DNA from: Streptomyces xantholiticus
GTDB lineage: Bacteria; Actinomycetota; Actinomycetes; Streptomycetales; Streptomycetaceae
Direction: 5' to 3'
Assembly (NCBI RefSeq): GCF_014651015.1
Contig: NZ_BMWB01000019.1
Location: forward strand, 71,793 to 135,792
Length of the DNA: 64,000 bases
Under the pieces are notes generated by a model. The model did no database searches and was not told the origin of the DNA. It saw nothing but the letters and a program-made list of their open reading frames with translations. Of the stretch, positions 16,516 through 24,221 are shown in pieces (the first letter of the stretch is position 1; each line of letters opens with the position of its first letter). The position numbers and the translations under genes were made by a program.

Positions 16516-16971
16516 TCACGCCCCGCGTGCCACGACGGGCGCGCCGGTCAGCTGGGGCGTGGCCGTGGGCAGCCCACGGTCGACCTCGCACCAGATGGAC
16601 TTGCCGGCGCCCTCGCGCTGCCAGCCCCAGCGGTCCGCGAGTCCGTCGACCAGTTCCAGGCCACGCCCACCGGTGTCCTCACTCCTGGAGTGCCGAGGTC
16701 TGGGCGGGCAGGCGCTGACGTCGGCGACCTCGACCCTGACCGTCCCTGCCTCCGCCACACCTCCGCCGAAGAGCATCCGCAGCACTGCCGGACAGCCGGT
16801 GTGCACCACGGCGTTGGTCACCAGCTCCGAGATCAGCAGGATCAGTGTCTCGGCCAGCGGCTCGTCGTCGCGCATCCCGGACTTCACGAGCCGCGCCCTG
16901 GCCCATCTTCGGGCCCGCCCCACCTCCGAAGGGTCGGACCCGATCTCCAACTGCACCTGAAGCACCTGCAC
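16516..16971 (-). CDS. RsbW-like ATP-binding protein (HATPase_c)
   Basis: 151 aa. The GHKL N-box is LISELVTNAVVHT (about 46-58) and the G1/G2 region is VEVADVSACPPR...EDTGGRGLELVDGLADRWGW. Streptomyces has dozens of these single-domain kinases, which act as anti-sigma factors or partners of STAS proteins and SpoIIE-type phosphatases. It lies inside the catabolic island but has no nearby operator, so it is probably unrelated to it. The first start is GTG 16971 with a weak ribosome site; the N-terminus could shift slightly. Confidence 0.75.
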   Translation of the reverse strand: MQVLQVQLEIGSDPSEVGRARRWARARLVKSGMRDDEPLAETLILLISELVTNAVVHTGCPAVLRMLFGGGVAEAGTVRVEVADVSACPPRPRHSRSEDTGGRGLELVDGLADRWGWQREGAGKSIWCEVDRGLPTATPQLTGAPVVARGA

Positions 16972-17348
16972 CGCTCACACCACCCGAACCGGCGGACACA
17001 TAGCCTCGCGCCTCACAGCCATAACGGAATGTGATTCCCTTACGGCCCAGCATGGTTGACTGTCAGTCACCGCAACAAGCGCTTCGGGCATATTCCAGCG
17101 CGAAGGAGTACGCATGGTGCATACTGTGCGACGCACCTCGCGGCGAGTCGAACACAGTGCCGCAGAACGCATTCGCACAGGCCGAACAGCGCGCGTCGAC
17201 GAGCCCGGGACCGCCGTACCGGCGGCACCGTGAGACCCCGTCATCGCAGCGACTCGCATTGCACGGAGCGTACCGGAGTGCCACCCCGACTCCACCCTGT
17301 GACGAGTCGGCGTAAGGACACAACCCGATATCGACGCACAGTCACGGT
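16972..17348. other. 377-nt gap between HATPase and acyl-CoA dehydrogenase operon
   Basis: It presumably holds the minus-strand promoter of the HATPase gene. The only coding candidate is the 39-residue ORF at 17114-17233. No operator copy or terminator-like stem was recognised. Confidence 0.4.
17114..17233 (+). CDS. Possible 39-residue small protein
   Basis: ATG 17114 is preceded by GAAGGAG at 5 nt, a good ribosome site. The ORF starts MVHTVRRTSRRVEH, is Arg-rich, and ends in a Pro/Ala tail. Third-position GC is only moderate and no homologue is recognised, so chance is possible. Confidence 0.3.
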   Translation: MVHTVRRTSRRVEHSAAERIRTGRTARVDEPGTAVPAAP

Positions 17349-18269
17349 TCACAGTGCTGAGGCCAACGCCTGTGCCTGAATCTCCTCCGCCTGCACCGTC
17401 GTGAGCCACATCTGCGCCCGCAGCAGGGACCGTTTGAGGTGGAGATGGACATCGGCCTCCCAGGTGAAGCCCATCCCGCCGAACACCTGCAGACAGTCCC
17501 TGGCACCCCGTACCGCCGCGTCGTCGGCCAGCAGTTTGGCCCCGGCGATCTCCGTGAGGTCCCCGGTGACGGCCGCCGCACGGACGGCGGCACGGGCCAC
17601 CTCCGTGCGTACCAGCATCTCGGCACACAGGTGCTTGACGGCCTGGAAGCCGCCGACGGGTTGCCCGAACTGCACCCGGTCCCCGGCGTGGCGCACCGCA
17701 TCCTCGGTGCTGCGGGCGGCGCTGCCCAGTTGTTCGGCGGCGGTGAGGAGAACGGCGGCACCCAGCAGCGGGCCCGACGCGGCGGGAGGCGGGTGCGGGA
17801 GCCGGTGCAGGGGCGTGAGCGGGTCGAGGGACCGTACGGCGGCCGCTTCCCCGGCCGCCACGACATGCGGAGCACCGGCCCCGATCGTGACGAGGACGTC
17901 TGCGTCGACCAAGTGCGCAACGAGGGAGGAAAGTTGTCCCGCGCAGGTGACGACCGCGGTGCCGTCCGCCGCCCCGGGCACGGACCCGGCCGCCAGCTGG
18001 GTCGCCACCAGCGGCCCCGGCAGCAGTGCCCGGCCCGCCTCCTCGAAGACCAGCGCCGCTTCGGGCAGGCCCAGTCCGGCGCCGCCGTCGCTCTCCGGCA
18101 GCCGCAGCGCGAAGAGCCCCGCCCTGCCCAGCTCGCGCCAGAGGTCCCGGTCGAGCCTGCCCTCACGGTCGACGGCGGCCCTCAGCGCCTCGCGTCCGAA
18201 GCGGCGGGTGAGCAACCTGCGCACACCGCTGCGCAGTGCCCGCTGGTCGTCGGTGAGCCGGAAGTCCAT
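17349..18269 (-). CDS. Acyl-CoA dehydrogenase, short subunit of a coupled pair
   Basis: 306 aa, shorter than the family norm. MDFRLTDDQRALRSGVRRLL is the N-terminal helix; a C-terminal core has QVFGGMGFTWEADVHLHLKR, holding the GGxGF-xxE segment whose Glu is often the base. The middle is poorly conserved and compact. The start at 18269 overlaps the stop of the upstream 377-aa dehydrogenase (TGATG). Tandem coupled genes of unequal length are the hallmark of alpha2beta2 acyl-CoA dehydrogenases of actinobacterial steroid and bile-acid catabolism (FadE26-27, FadE28-29 types). That assembly is inference here. Confidence 0.8.
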   Translation of the reverse strand: MDFRLTDDQRALRSGVRRLLTRRFGREALRAAVDREGRLDRDLWRELGRAGLFALRLPESDGGAGLGLPEAALVFEEAGRALLPGPLVATQLAAGSVPGAADGTAVVTCAGQLSSLVAHLVDADVLVTIGAGAPHVVAAGEAAAVRSLDPLTPLHRLPHPPPAASGPLLGAAVLLTAAEQLGSAARSTEDAVRHAGDRVQFGQPVGGFQAVKHLCAEMLVRTEVARAAVRAAAVTGDLTEIAGAKLLADDAAVRGARDCLQVFGGMGFTWEADVHLHLKRSLLRAQMWLTTVQAEEIQAQALASAL

Positions 18270-19402
18270 CAGCGCCCCTTCGGCAGGCCGAGGATGCGTT
18301 CGGCGACGATGTTCCGCTGGATCTGCGACGTGCCGGCGGCGATGGTGTACGAGAGGGAGGACAGCCGCTCGAGCGTCCACGGCCGGGACAGGTCGAGCGC
18401 GTCCGGCCCGAGGACCTCTGCGGCCGCGTCGTACAGCTCCTGGCGGGCGTGCGAGTAGCGGAGTTTGAAGACGGACCCGCCGGTGCCCGGGAGGCTGCCG
18501 TTCGAGGCCGCCGCGCTGACGTTCCACTGGATGAGCCGCCACAGCGCCGCGAACTCGGCGTACAGCCGGCCGAGCCTGCGGCGGACCGCCGGATCGTCCC
18601 AGCTGCCGTTGGCGCGCGCCTCGGCGGCCACTTCGGCGAGGGTGCGGCGGCAGGCGACGACCTCGCCGGCGAAGGCGGTGCCACGTTCGAACGACAGCGT
18701 GACCATGGTGACGCGCCAGCCGTCGTTCTCCTCCCCCACCCGGCACGCGACGGGCACCCGCACCTCGTCGAGGAACATCTCGGCGAACTCGGCCGATCCG
18801 GCGAGCGTGCGCAGTGGCCGTACGGTGATGCCGGGGGCGTCCATCGGCATCGCGAGCCAGGTGATGCCGCGGTGCCGGGGGGCGGCCGGGTCGGTGCGGA
18901 CGAGGAGTTCGCACCAGTCGGCGACTTCGGCGTGCGAGGTCCAGATCTTGGAGCCCGTCACGACGTACGCGTCGCCGTCTCGGACCGCCTTGGTGCGCAG
19001 TGAGGCGAGGTCGGAGCCGGCGTCCGGCTCGCTGAAGCCCTGGCACCAGATCTCGTCGCCGCGCAGGACGGGCCCGAGCCAGCGTTCCCGCTGCTGCGGG
19101 GTGCCCTCGGCGGCGATCGTCGGCCCGGCGTGCAGCAGCCCGACGAAGTTGGCGCCGACGTAAGGCGCCCCGGCCCTCTCCGTCTCCTCGAGGAAGATCA
19201 GCCTGAGGGTCGGGGAGGCGTCCCAGTGCACCTCGCCGTATCCGGCGTCGTACAGCGCCCGCTGCCAGGCGGTGTCGTACGCCCGCCGCGCCGGCCAGTC
19301 GTCGGGCGGCGGCCGTGGGGGCAGTTCGGGCACGGCCACGGCCAGCCAGTCACGCAGCCGGGACCGGTACTCCTCTTCGGCGTCGGTGTACGCCAGATCC
19401 AC
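18269..19402 (-). CDS. Acyl-CoA dehydrogenase, long subunit of a coupled pair
   Basis: 377 aa. Motifs: LIFLEETERAGAP, GDEIWCQGFSEPDAGSDLAS (flavin/acyl-CoA site), VVTGSKIWTSHAEVADWCEL, TLSFERGTAFAG, and C-terminal AAGTSQIQRNIVAERILGLP. FAD enzyme oxidising an acyl-CoA side chain. GTG 19402 overlaps the amidohydrolase stop (TAGTG) and its own stop overlaps the next dehydrogenase start, so three genes are translated as a coupled set from the promoter at operator copy 7. Confidence 0.85.
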   Translation of the reverse strand: MDLAYTDAEEEYRSRLRDWLAVAVPELPPRPPPDDWPARRAYDTAWQRALYDAGYGEVHWDASPTLRLIFLEETERAGAPYVGANFVGLLHAGPTIAAEGTPQQRERWLGPVLRGDEIWCQGFSEPDAGSDLASLRTKAVRDGDAYVVTGSKIWTSHAEVADWCELLVRTDPAAPRHRGITWLAMPMDAPGITVRPLRTLAGSAEFAEMFLDEVRVPVACRVGEENDGWRVTMVTLSFERGTAFAGEVVACRRTLAEVAAEARANGSWDDPAVRRRLGRLYAEFAALWRLIQWNVSAAASNGSLPGTGGSVFKLRYSHARQELYDAAAEVLGPDALDLSRPWTLERLSSLSYTIAAGTSQIQRNIVAERILGLPKGR

Positions 19403-20598
19403 TACGAGTCCAGGTCCAGGCCGAGCATGCGGATCGCGTTGCCGCGCATCAGCTTGTACACGGTCTCGTCGTCGAGGTCCTTCACATGGTCGAGGGCGAC
19501 CTCCTTGGTGTGCGGGAAGGTCGAGTCGACGTGCGGGTAGTCGGTCTCGAAGGTGGCGTTGTCGCGGCCGACGACGTCGATGGAGTCGACGCCGTGCTTG
19601 TCGCGGAAGAAGCAGCAGAAGATCTGCCGGTAGTAGTAGGTGGAGGGCGGTTCGGGGATCAGGTCGCGCACCCCGCCCCAGGCCCGGTGCTCCTCCCACA
19701 CGTCGTCGGCGCGCTCCAGGGCGTACGGGATCCACCCCATCTGGCCTTCGCTGTAGGCGAGTTTGAGGCGCGGGAAGCGGACGAGGACTCCGCTGAAGAG
19801 GAAGTCCGTCATCGAGGCCATGGCATTGTTGAACGACAGCGAGGCCTGCACCGCGGGCGGCGCGTCCGGCGAGGCTGCGGGCATCTGGGACGACGAGCCG
19901 ATGTGCATGTTGACGACCGTTCCGGTCTCCTGGCAGACGGCGAAGAGCGGGTCCCAGTAGCCGGAGTGGATCGACGGCAGTCCGAGGTGGGTGGGGATCT
20001 CGGAGAAGGTGACGGCGCGCACGCCGCGCGTGGCGTTCCTGCGGATCTCCTCGACGGCGAGGCCGATGTCCCACAGCGGGACGATGCACAGCGGGACGAG
20101 CCGGCCGCCGCTGTCGCCGCACCACTCCTCGACCATCCAGTCGTTGTACGCCCGCACGCAGGCGAGTGCGACCTCCTTGTCGTGCGCCTCGGCGAAGGTC
20201 TGGCCGCAGAAGCGCGGGAAGGTGGGGAAGCAGAGCGAGGCCTCGACGTGGTTGAGATCCATGTCCTTGAGGCGTTCCACCGGGTCCCAGCAGCCGGGGC
20301 GCATCTCGGCGCGGGTGATGCCCTCGAGGGTCATGTCGTCGCGGTCGAAGCCGACGGCCGCGATGTTGCGTTTGTACGGGAACTTGAGGTCCTCGTAGAT
20401 CCACCAGTCGGCCGGCGGGCCTTCGGGGTCCATGGTGATCCGGTACCTGCCGCCGACGTAGGCGAGCTCCCCGATGCCGGCGGTCAGCGGCTTGGGTCCG
20501 CGGTCGCGGTACTTGGCGGGGAGCCAGGTCTCGAAGAGGTGCGCCGGTTCGATCACGTGGTCGTCGACACTGACGATCCGGGGCAGTTCCTGTTGCAT
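19402..20598 (-). CDS. Amidohydrolase_2-family metal-dependent hydrolase
   Basis: 398 aa, TIM-barrel fold of the ACMSD/decarboxylase family. The metal motif DxH is VSVDDHVIEP at the N-terminus; VVNMHIGSSSQ holds a further His, and FETDYPHVDSTFPHTKE carries the C-terminal Asp. The family includes decarboxylases and hydrolases of ring-cleavage products. The start at 20598 has GGAGG 9 nt upstream. First gene of the coupled amidohydrolase-dehydrogenase-dehydrogenase operon under operator copy 7. Confidence 0.85.
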   Translation of the reverse strand: MQQELPRIVSVDDHVIEPAHLFETWLPAKYRDRGPKPLTAGIGELAYVGGRYRITMDPEGPPADWWIYEDLKFPYKRNIAAVGFDRDDMTLEGITRAEMRPGCWDPVERLKDMDLNHVEASLCFPTFPRFCGQTFAEAHDKEVALACVRAYNDWMVEEWCGDSGGRLVPLCIVPLWDIGLAVEEIRRNATRGVRAVTFSEIPTHLGLPSIHSGYWDPLFAVCQETGTVVNMHIGSSSQMPAASPDAPPAVQASLSFNNAMASMTDFLFSGVLVRFPRLKLAYSEGQMGWIPYALERADDVWEEHRAWGGVRDLIPEPPSTYYYRQIFCCFFRDKHGVDSIDVVGRDNATFETDYPHVDSTFPHTKEVALDHVKDLDDETVYKLMRGNAIRMLGLDLDS

Positions 20599-20616
20599 CG
20601 GGACCTTCCTCCGCTT

Positions 20617-20631
20617 CTGACGGTACGTCAG
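20617..20631. promoter_or_regulatory. CTGACG-N3-CGTCAG operator, copy 7
   Basis: CTGACGGTACGTCAG with TT flanks, identical over 19 bp to copy 3. It lies 18 nt upstream of the amidohydrolase start. Confidence 0.75.
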
Positions 20632-20688
20632 TTCTGATGTCAGGCTAGCCGCGCGCCTCTGGACCGACAAGGCGCGGAACCCTACGAT

Positions 20689-20703
20689 CTGACGCATCGT
20701 CAG
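20689..20703. promoter_or_regulatory. CTGACG-N3-CGTCAG operator, copy 8
   Basis: CTGACGCATCGTCAG, both half-sites perfect. It lies 26 nt upstream of the acyl-CoA ligase ATG at 20730 and 72 nt from copy 7, so the two divergent operons have an operator each. Confidence 0.75.
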
Positions 20704-20729
20704 CTACTGCTGTTGCGGAGGTTCCGGCC

Positions 20730-22226
20730 ATGAACGAGACCGCTCACGCACTGGGTGCCGCCGCCACCCTCTGGGAACTCGTCGAGCGCCGGGCCGCCCT
20801 CACGCCCCACCGGCCCGTGCTGCTCCAGGGCGAGCGCCGCCTCACCTTCGGCGAGCTGCGCGGGCACTCGGAACGGACCGCCGCAGGGCTGTACGCGATG
20901 GGCGTGCGTCCCGGCACGGTGGTCGCCTGGCAGCTCCCCACCCGGATCGAGACGGTCGTGCTGACGGTGGCCCTCGCCCGGCTCGGCGCCGTGCAGTCCC
21001 CGGTCATCCCCTTCTACCGGGACCGCGAGGTCGGTTTCGCGCTGCGCGAGTCCAAGGCCGCGTACTTCGCCGTACCCGGCGAGTGGCGGGGTTTCGACTT
21101 CACGGCCATGGCCGAGCGGGCCGGAGCGCGCGGCGTCTTCGAGGCGTACGACGCGCTGCCCGTCGGCGACCCGTCGGCCCTGCCGCCGCCGCCCGCATGC
21201 GGCACGGACGTGCGCTGGATCTACTGGACCTCCGGCACCACGTCCGACCCCAAGGGGGTGCTGCACACCGACCGTTCGCTGATCGCGGGCGGCTCGTGCC
21301 TGGCCCATGCGCTGCACCTGTCGGAGGACGACATCGGCTCGATCGCCTTCCCGTTCGGGCACATCGGCGGCCCGGACTATCTGGTGATGCTGCTGCTGTA
21401 CGGGTTCCCCGCGGTCCTCTTCGAGAAGTTCACGCTGCCGGACGCGCTCGACGAGTACCGTCGGCACGGCGTGACCACCGCCGGCGGCTCGACCGCCTTC
21501 TACTCGATGTTCCTCGCCGAGCAGCGCAAGCGGCCCGGCCGCAGGCTCATCCCCACCCTGCGGCTGCTCGCGGGTGGCGGCGCGCCCAAGCCGCCCGAAC
21601 TGCACCACGCCGTCGTCCGCGAGATGGGGTGCATGCTCACCCACGGCTACGGCATGACGGAAGTCCCGATGATCACCATGGGTTCGCCCGACGACACCGA
21701 GGACGACCTCACCCGCACCGAGGGCAGGCCGCCCGCCGGGATGGAGATACGGATCGTCGACGGCGAGGTCCGGTTGCGTGGCGAGGCCGTCTGCAAGGGC
21801 TATCTGGACCCGGCCGCGACGGCGGCCGCCTTCGACGCCGACGGCTTCCTGATCACCGGCGACCTCGGCCACCTCACCGACAGCGGGCACCTCGTGCTCA
21901 CCGGGCGGGCCAAGGACGTCATCATCCGCAAAGGGGAGAACATCTCGGCCAAGGAGATCGAGGACCTGCTGCACGGCCACCCCGATGTGGGCGACGTGGC
22001 GGTCGTCGGCCTGCCGGACGACGAACGCGGCGAACGCGTCTGCGCGGTCGTCGAGCGCGCCGCCGATGCCGCGGACCCGACACTGACCGCGCTCACCGAG
22101 TACCTGCGCGCCCAGGGCCTGTCCGTCCACAAACTGCCGGAACAGCTCGAGGTGGTGGACGCGCTCCCCCGCAACGAGACCCTGCGCAAGGTGCTCAAGT
22201 ACAAGCTGCGCGAACGGTACGCATGA
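20730..22226 (+). CDS. AMP-forming acyl-CoA ligase (FadD/cyclohexanecarboxylate-CoA ligase-like)
   Basis: 498 aa, ANL superfamily. ATP/AMP motifs are IYWTSGTTSDPKGVLHT, HGYGMTEVPMITMG, ITGDLGHLTDSGHLVLTGR and the C-terminal lysine motif LRKVLKYKLRE. It activates a carboxylic acid as acyl-AMP and then acyl-CoA. Similarity in length and layout to cyclohexanecarboxylate and bile-acid ligases suggests the entry step of the pathway. GGAGG lies 8 nt before ATG 20730. The gene is followed by a hairpin terminator. Confidence 0.85.
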   Translation: MNETAHALGAAATLWELVERRAALTPHRPVLLQGERRLTFGELRGHSERTAAGLYAMGVRPGTVVAWQLPTRIETVVLTVALARLGAVQSPVIPFYRDREVGFALRESKAAYFAVPGEWRGFDFTAMAERAGARGVFEAYDALPVGDPSALPPPPACGTDVRWIYWTSGTTSDPKGVLHTDRSLIAGGSCLAHALHLSEDDIGSIAFPFGHIGGPDYLVMLLLYGFPAVLFEKFTLPDALDEYRRHGVTTAGGSTAFYSMFLAEQRKRPGRRLIPTLRLLAGGGAPKPPELHHAVVREMGCMLTHGYGMTEVPMITMGSPDDTEDDLTRTEGRPPAGMEIRIVDGEVRLRGEAVCKGYLDPAATAAAFDADGFLITGDLGHLTDSGHLVLTGRAKDVIIRKGENISAKEIEDLLHGHPDVGDVAVVGLPDDERGERVCAVVERAADAADPTLTALTEYLRAQGLSVHKLPEQLEVVDALPRNETLRKVLKYKLRERYA

Positions 22227-22259
22227 CGCGCCCTGCCGGCAGCCGGCGTCACCGGGCGA

Positions 22260-22312
22260 GGTCCGGGCAGGGGCCGCCCACGGGGGCGCGGGCCCCCGAC
22301 CGGGCCCGGACC
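22260..22312. terminator. Convergent hairpin terminator
   Basis: Stem GGTCCGGGC / GCCCGGACC with a long GC-rich loop that folds further, between the acyl-CoA ligase (plus) and the EF-hand gene (minus). Confidence 0.5.
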
Positions 22313-22319
22313 GGACCGG

Positions 22320-22835
22320 CTACTCGGGCTCCGGGGTGACGTAGTAGGCGGCGAAGGCCGTCAGGGCGTCCTCCTCGCCGATCCGGCCGTTCCCGTCCGT
22401 GTCCAGCGCCGCTCCGGCCGCCGCCGCGATGCCGTCGTCGACGCCGAGCGCGCGGAGCACGCGCCCCACGGCCGCGGGGGTCACGCCCCGGCCGTCCTCG
22501 TCGGCGACCCTGATCACGGCGTGCACGAACGGGCGGGCGATCTCACCGAACCGCTGCGGGTTGTCGCGGAGCCTCTTCACCGCGCTGGTCACGAACTCCT
22601 GACGGGTCACCCGCTGGTCACCGTCCACGTCGGCGATCCCGGCCATGCCCTGCCAGAACGCCTCCGCACCGCTGTACAGGTCCTGCCCCTTGTCGGAGCG
22701 TGCGGTCACGGAGAACTCGGCGAGCAGCTTGGCCGCGGCCGAACTGAAGTCCTCACGGTCGATGTAGCCGTTGCCGTCCTGATCGAAAGCGGCGAAGCGG
22801 GAAGCGATCTTCCGCTCGTACTCTGCGCTGTCCAT
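22320..22835 (-). CDS. Calerythrin-like EF-hand calcium-binding protein
   Basis: 171 aa, the size of Streptomyces calerythrin/CabD-type proteins (about 170-180). EF loops are DQDGNGYIDRED, DVDGDQRVTRQE (complete, Glu at position 12), DEDGRGVTPAAV (degenerate) and DTDGNGRIGEED. Three are probably able to bind calcium. The protein is acidic with no signal peptide, so a cytoplasmic calcium buffer or sensor is likely. Single gene; its stop faces the acyl-CoA ligase. Confidence 0.9.
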   Translation of the reverse strand: MDSAEYERKIASRFAAFDQDGNGYIDREDFSSAAAKLLAEFSVTARSDKGQDLYSGAEAFWQGMAGIADVDGDQRVTRQEFVTSAVKRLRDNPQRFGEIARPFVHAVIRVADEDGRGVTPAAVGRVLRALGVDDGIAAAAGAALDTDGNGRIGEEDALTAFAAYYVTPEPE

Positions 22836-22992
22836 GCGGGGAGCGTAGAGCCCCGGAGGCCGGGCTGTGTACGCACCCGGGCAATTGCACGGCGGCAACA
22901 TCGGGGCGAAGTGCAGATGACGGGTGTGCGACGGGGCGTACAGGGGCGCGCGAAAGGGGCACGGGGGCACGGGGCCGGATGGTGCCGGCGGT

Positions 22993-23367
22993 TCACGCGG
23001 TGAGCGGCCGGGCGCCGTCGTCGGTGGCCGAGCCCGTGTCCGCGTAGACCTCGAAGAGGCGGCGAACGCCGAGGGCGCCCAGCACGCGGTTGACGTGGGA
23101 GCCGTCCTCCGCGCCGCGGGCCGGCAGTATCAGGCGCAGCCGGCCCCGGCACGAGCGCATCAACCGCCGGGCGGCGATCAGCACACCGACGCCGCTGGAG
23201 TCGCAGAAGAACACCCCGGAGAGGTCGAGCACGACATCGTGCTGTCCGGCCGCCACTGCGTCATGGACCCGCTGACGCACCACCGGCGAGGACACGAGGT
23301 CGAGCTCTCCGCGCACCTGCAGCACGGTCCACGAGCCATGCTGGGTCTCGGCCACATCGAGTATCAC
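22993..23367 (-). CDS. STAS-domain anti-sigma factor antagonist
   Basis: 124 aa from GTG 23367, which has GGAGGGG 7 nt upstream; the ORF is open 36 codons further but without a ribosome site. The STAS core is TVLQVRGELDLVSSPVVRQR, VVLDLSGVFFCDSSGVGVLI (the phosphorylatable Ser lies in DSSG) and HVNRVLGALGVRRLFEVY. Such proteins release sigma factors when dephosphorylated and bind RsbW-like kinases. It diverges from the ECF sigma gene at 23640, suggesting a linked stress circuit. Confidence 0.85.
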   Translation of the reverse strand: MILDVAETQHGSWTVLQVRGELDLVSSPVVRQRVHDAVAAGQHDVVLDLSGVFFCDSSGVGVLIAARRLMRSCRGRLRLILPARGAEDGSHVNRVLGALGVRRLFEVYADTGSATDDGARPLTA

Positions 23368-23639
23368 GTCTGGACCCCTCCTCGTACCGGTCACAGAAGA
23401 CCGGAAGCTGCCCTTCCACTCCCGCTGCCCGACTGCCCGCCGCTGAAACGCGACATTCGTCACGGGTGCTTCCACGACTCCCCAGGGGGTCCTTCCCCGC
23501 GCCGGCCCCTACCATCCGCAATGCGGCAGAGGCGCACTTGACGCAAAGGCGCGTATGCAGTTCGCCCGGCGCACTACATTCGAATGAGCGACAGCACGAG
23601 GGCTTGGGCAGCAGCCACGGAGCGCAGCTTGGGGGCCGC

Positions 23640-24221
23640 ATGGCGAGGGACGCACCACCGCGCTGGGACCGCAGGATGCAACAGCGGCTGGCGCGGGGCG
23701 AGGCCGCGGCGCTCGGTGAGCTGTACGACAGGTTCGCCGCGCTCGTACACAGCCAGGCCTACCGCGTGCTCGGAGACGAGGAGGCGGCCGACCAGGTCAC
23801 CCGCGAGGTGTTCGGGTACATATGGGAAAATCCGGACGCCTACGACCCCAAGCAGGGCTCCATGCGGTCGTGGGTGGCGCGGCTCACCAACAGCCAGGCC
23901 GTGCACCGGCTGCGCCAGAGTGAGGCCGCGGCGCTCACCGAAGGGGACGGGGGCACGACGGAGGAACTGGAACAAAAGGTGCGCAGGGCCGCTGTCGCGG
24001 CCCGGGCCGACTACATCGTGACGTCCATGCCGGCGCCGCTGCGGGACGCACTGGAGCTGGCGTACTTCCAGCGCAGGGACTACCGTCAGACCGCCGCCGA
24101 TCTCGGTGTCACGGAGGACGAGGCGAGGCGGCGGCTGCGGCTGGGTCTGCAACTGCTGTCCACCGCGAACCCCCGCGCCCTCGAGGACTTCTCCCCGCCC
24201 GACTACGGGCGCACCTTGTGA
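23640..24221 (+). CDS. ECF-family RNA polymerase sigma factor
   Basis: 193 aa. The sigma-2 region runs from LGELYDRFAALVHSQAYRVL through EAADQVTREVFGYIWENPDA to MRSWVARLTNSQAVHRLRQ; sigma-4 reads LRDALELAYFQRRDYRQTAADLGVTEDEARRRL. The start is ATG 23640 (GGGGG upstream); an upstream GTG is possible. The stop overlaps the start of the zinc-finger fusion gene (GTGA), the classical arrangement of a sigma factor with its cognate anti-sigma factor. Confidence 0.85.
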   Translation: MARDAPPRWDRRMQQRLARGEAAALGELYDRFAALVHSQAYRVLGDEEAADQVTREVFGYIWENPDAYDPKQGSMRSWVARLTNSQAVHRLRQSEAAALTEGDGGTTEELEQKVRRAAVAARADYIVTSMPAPLRDALELAYFQRRDYRQTAADLGVTEDEARRRLRLGLQLLSTANPRALEDFSPPDYGRTL

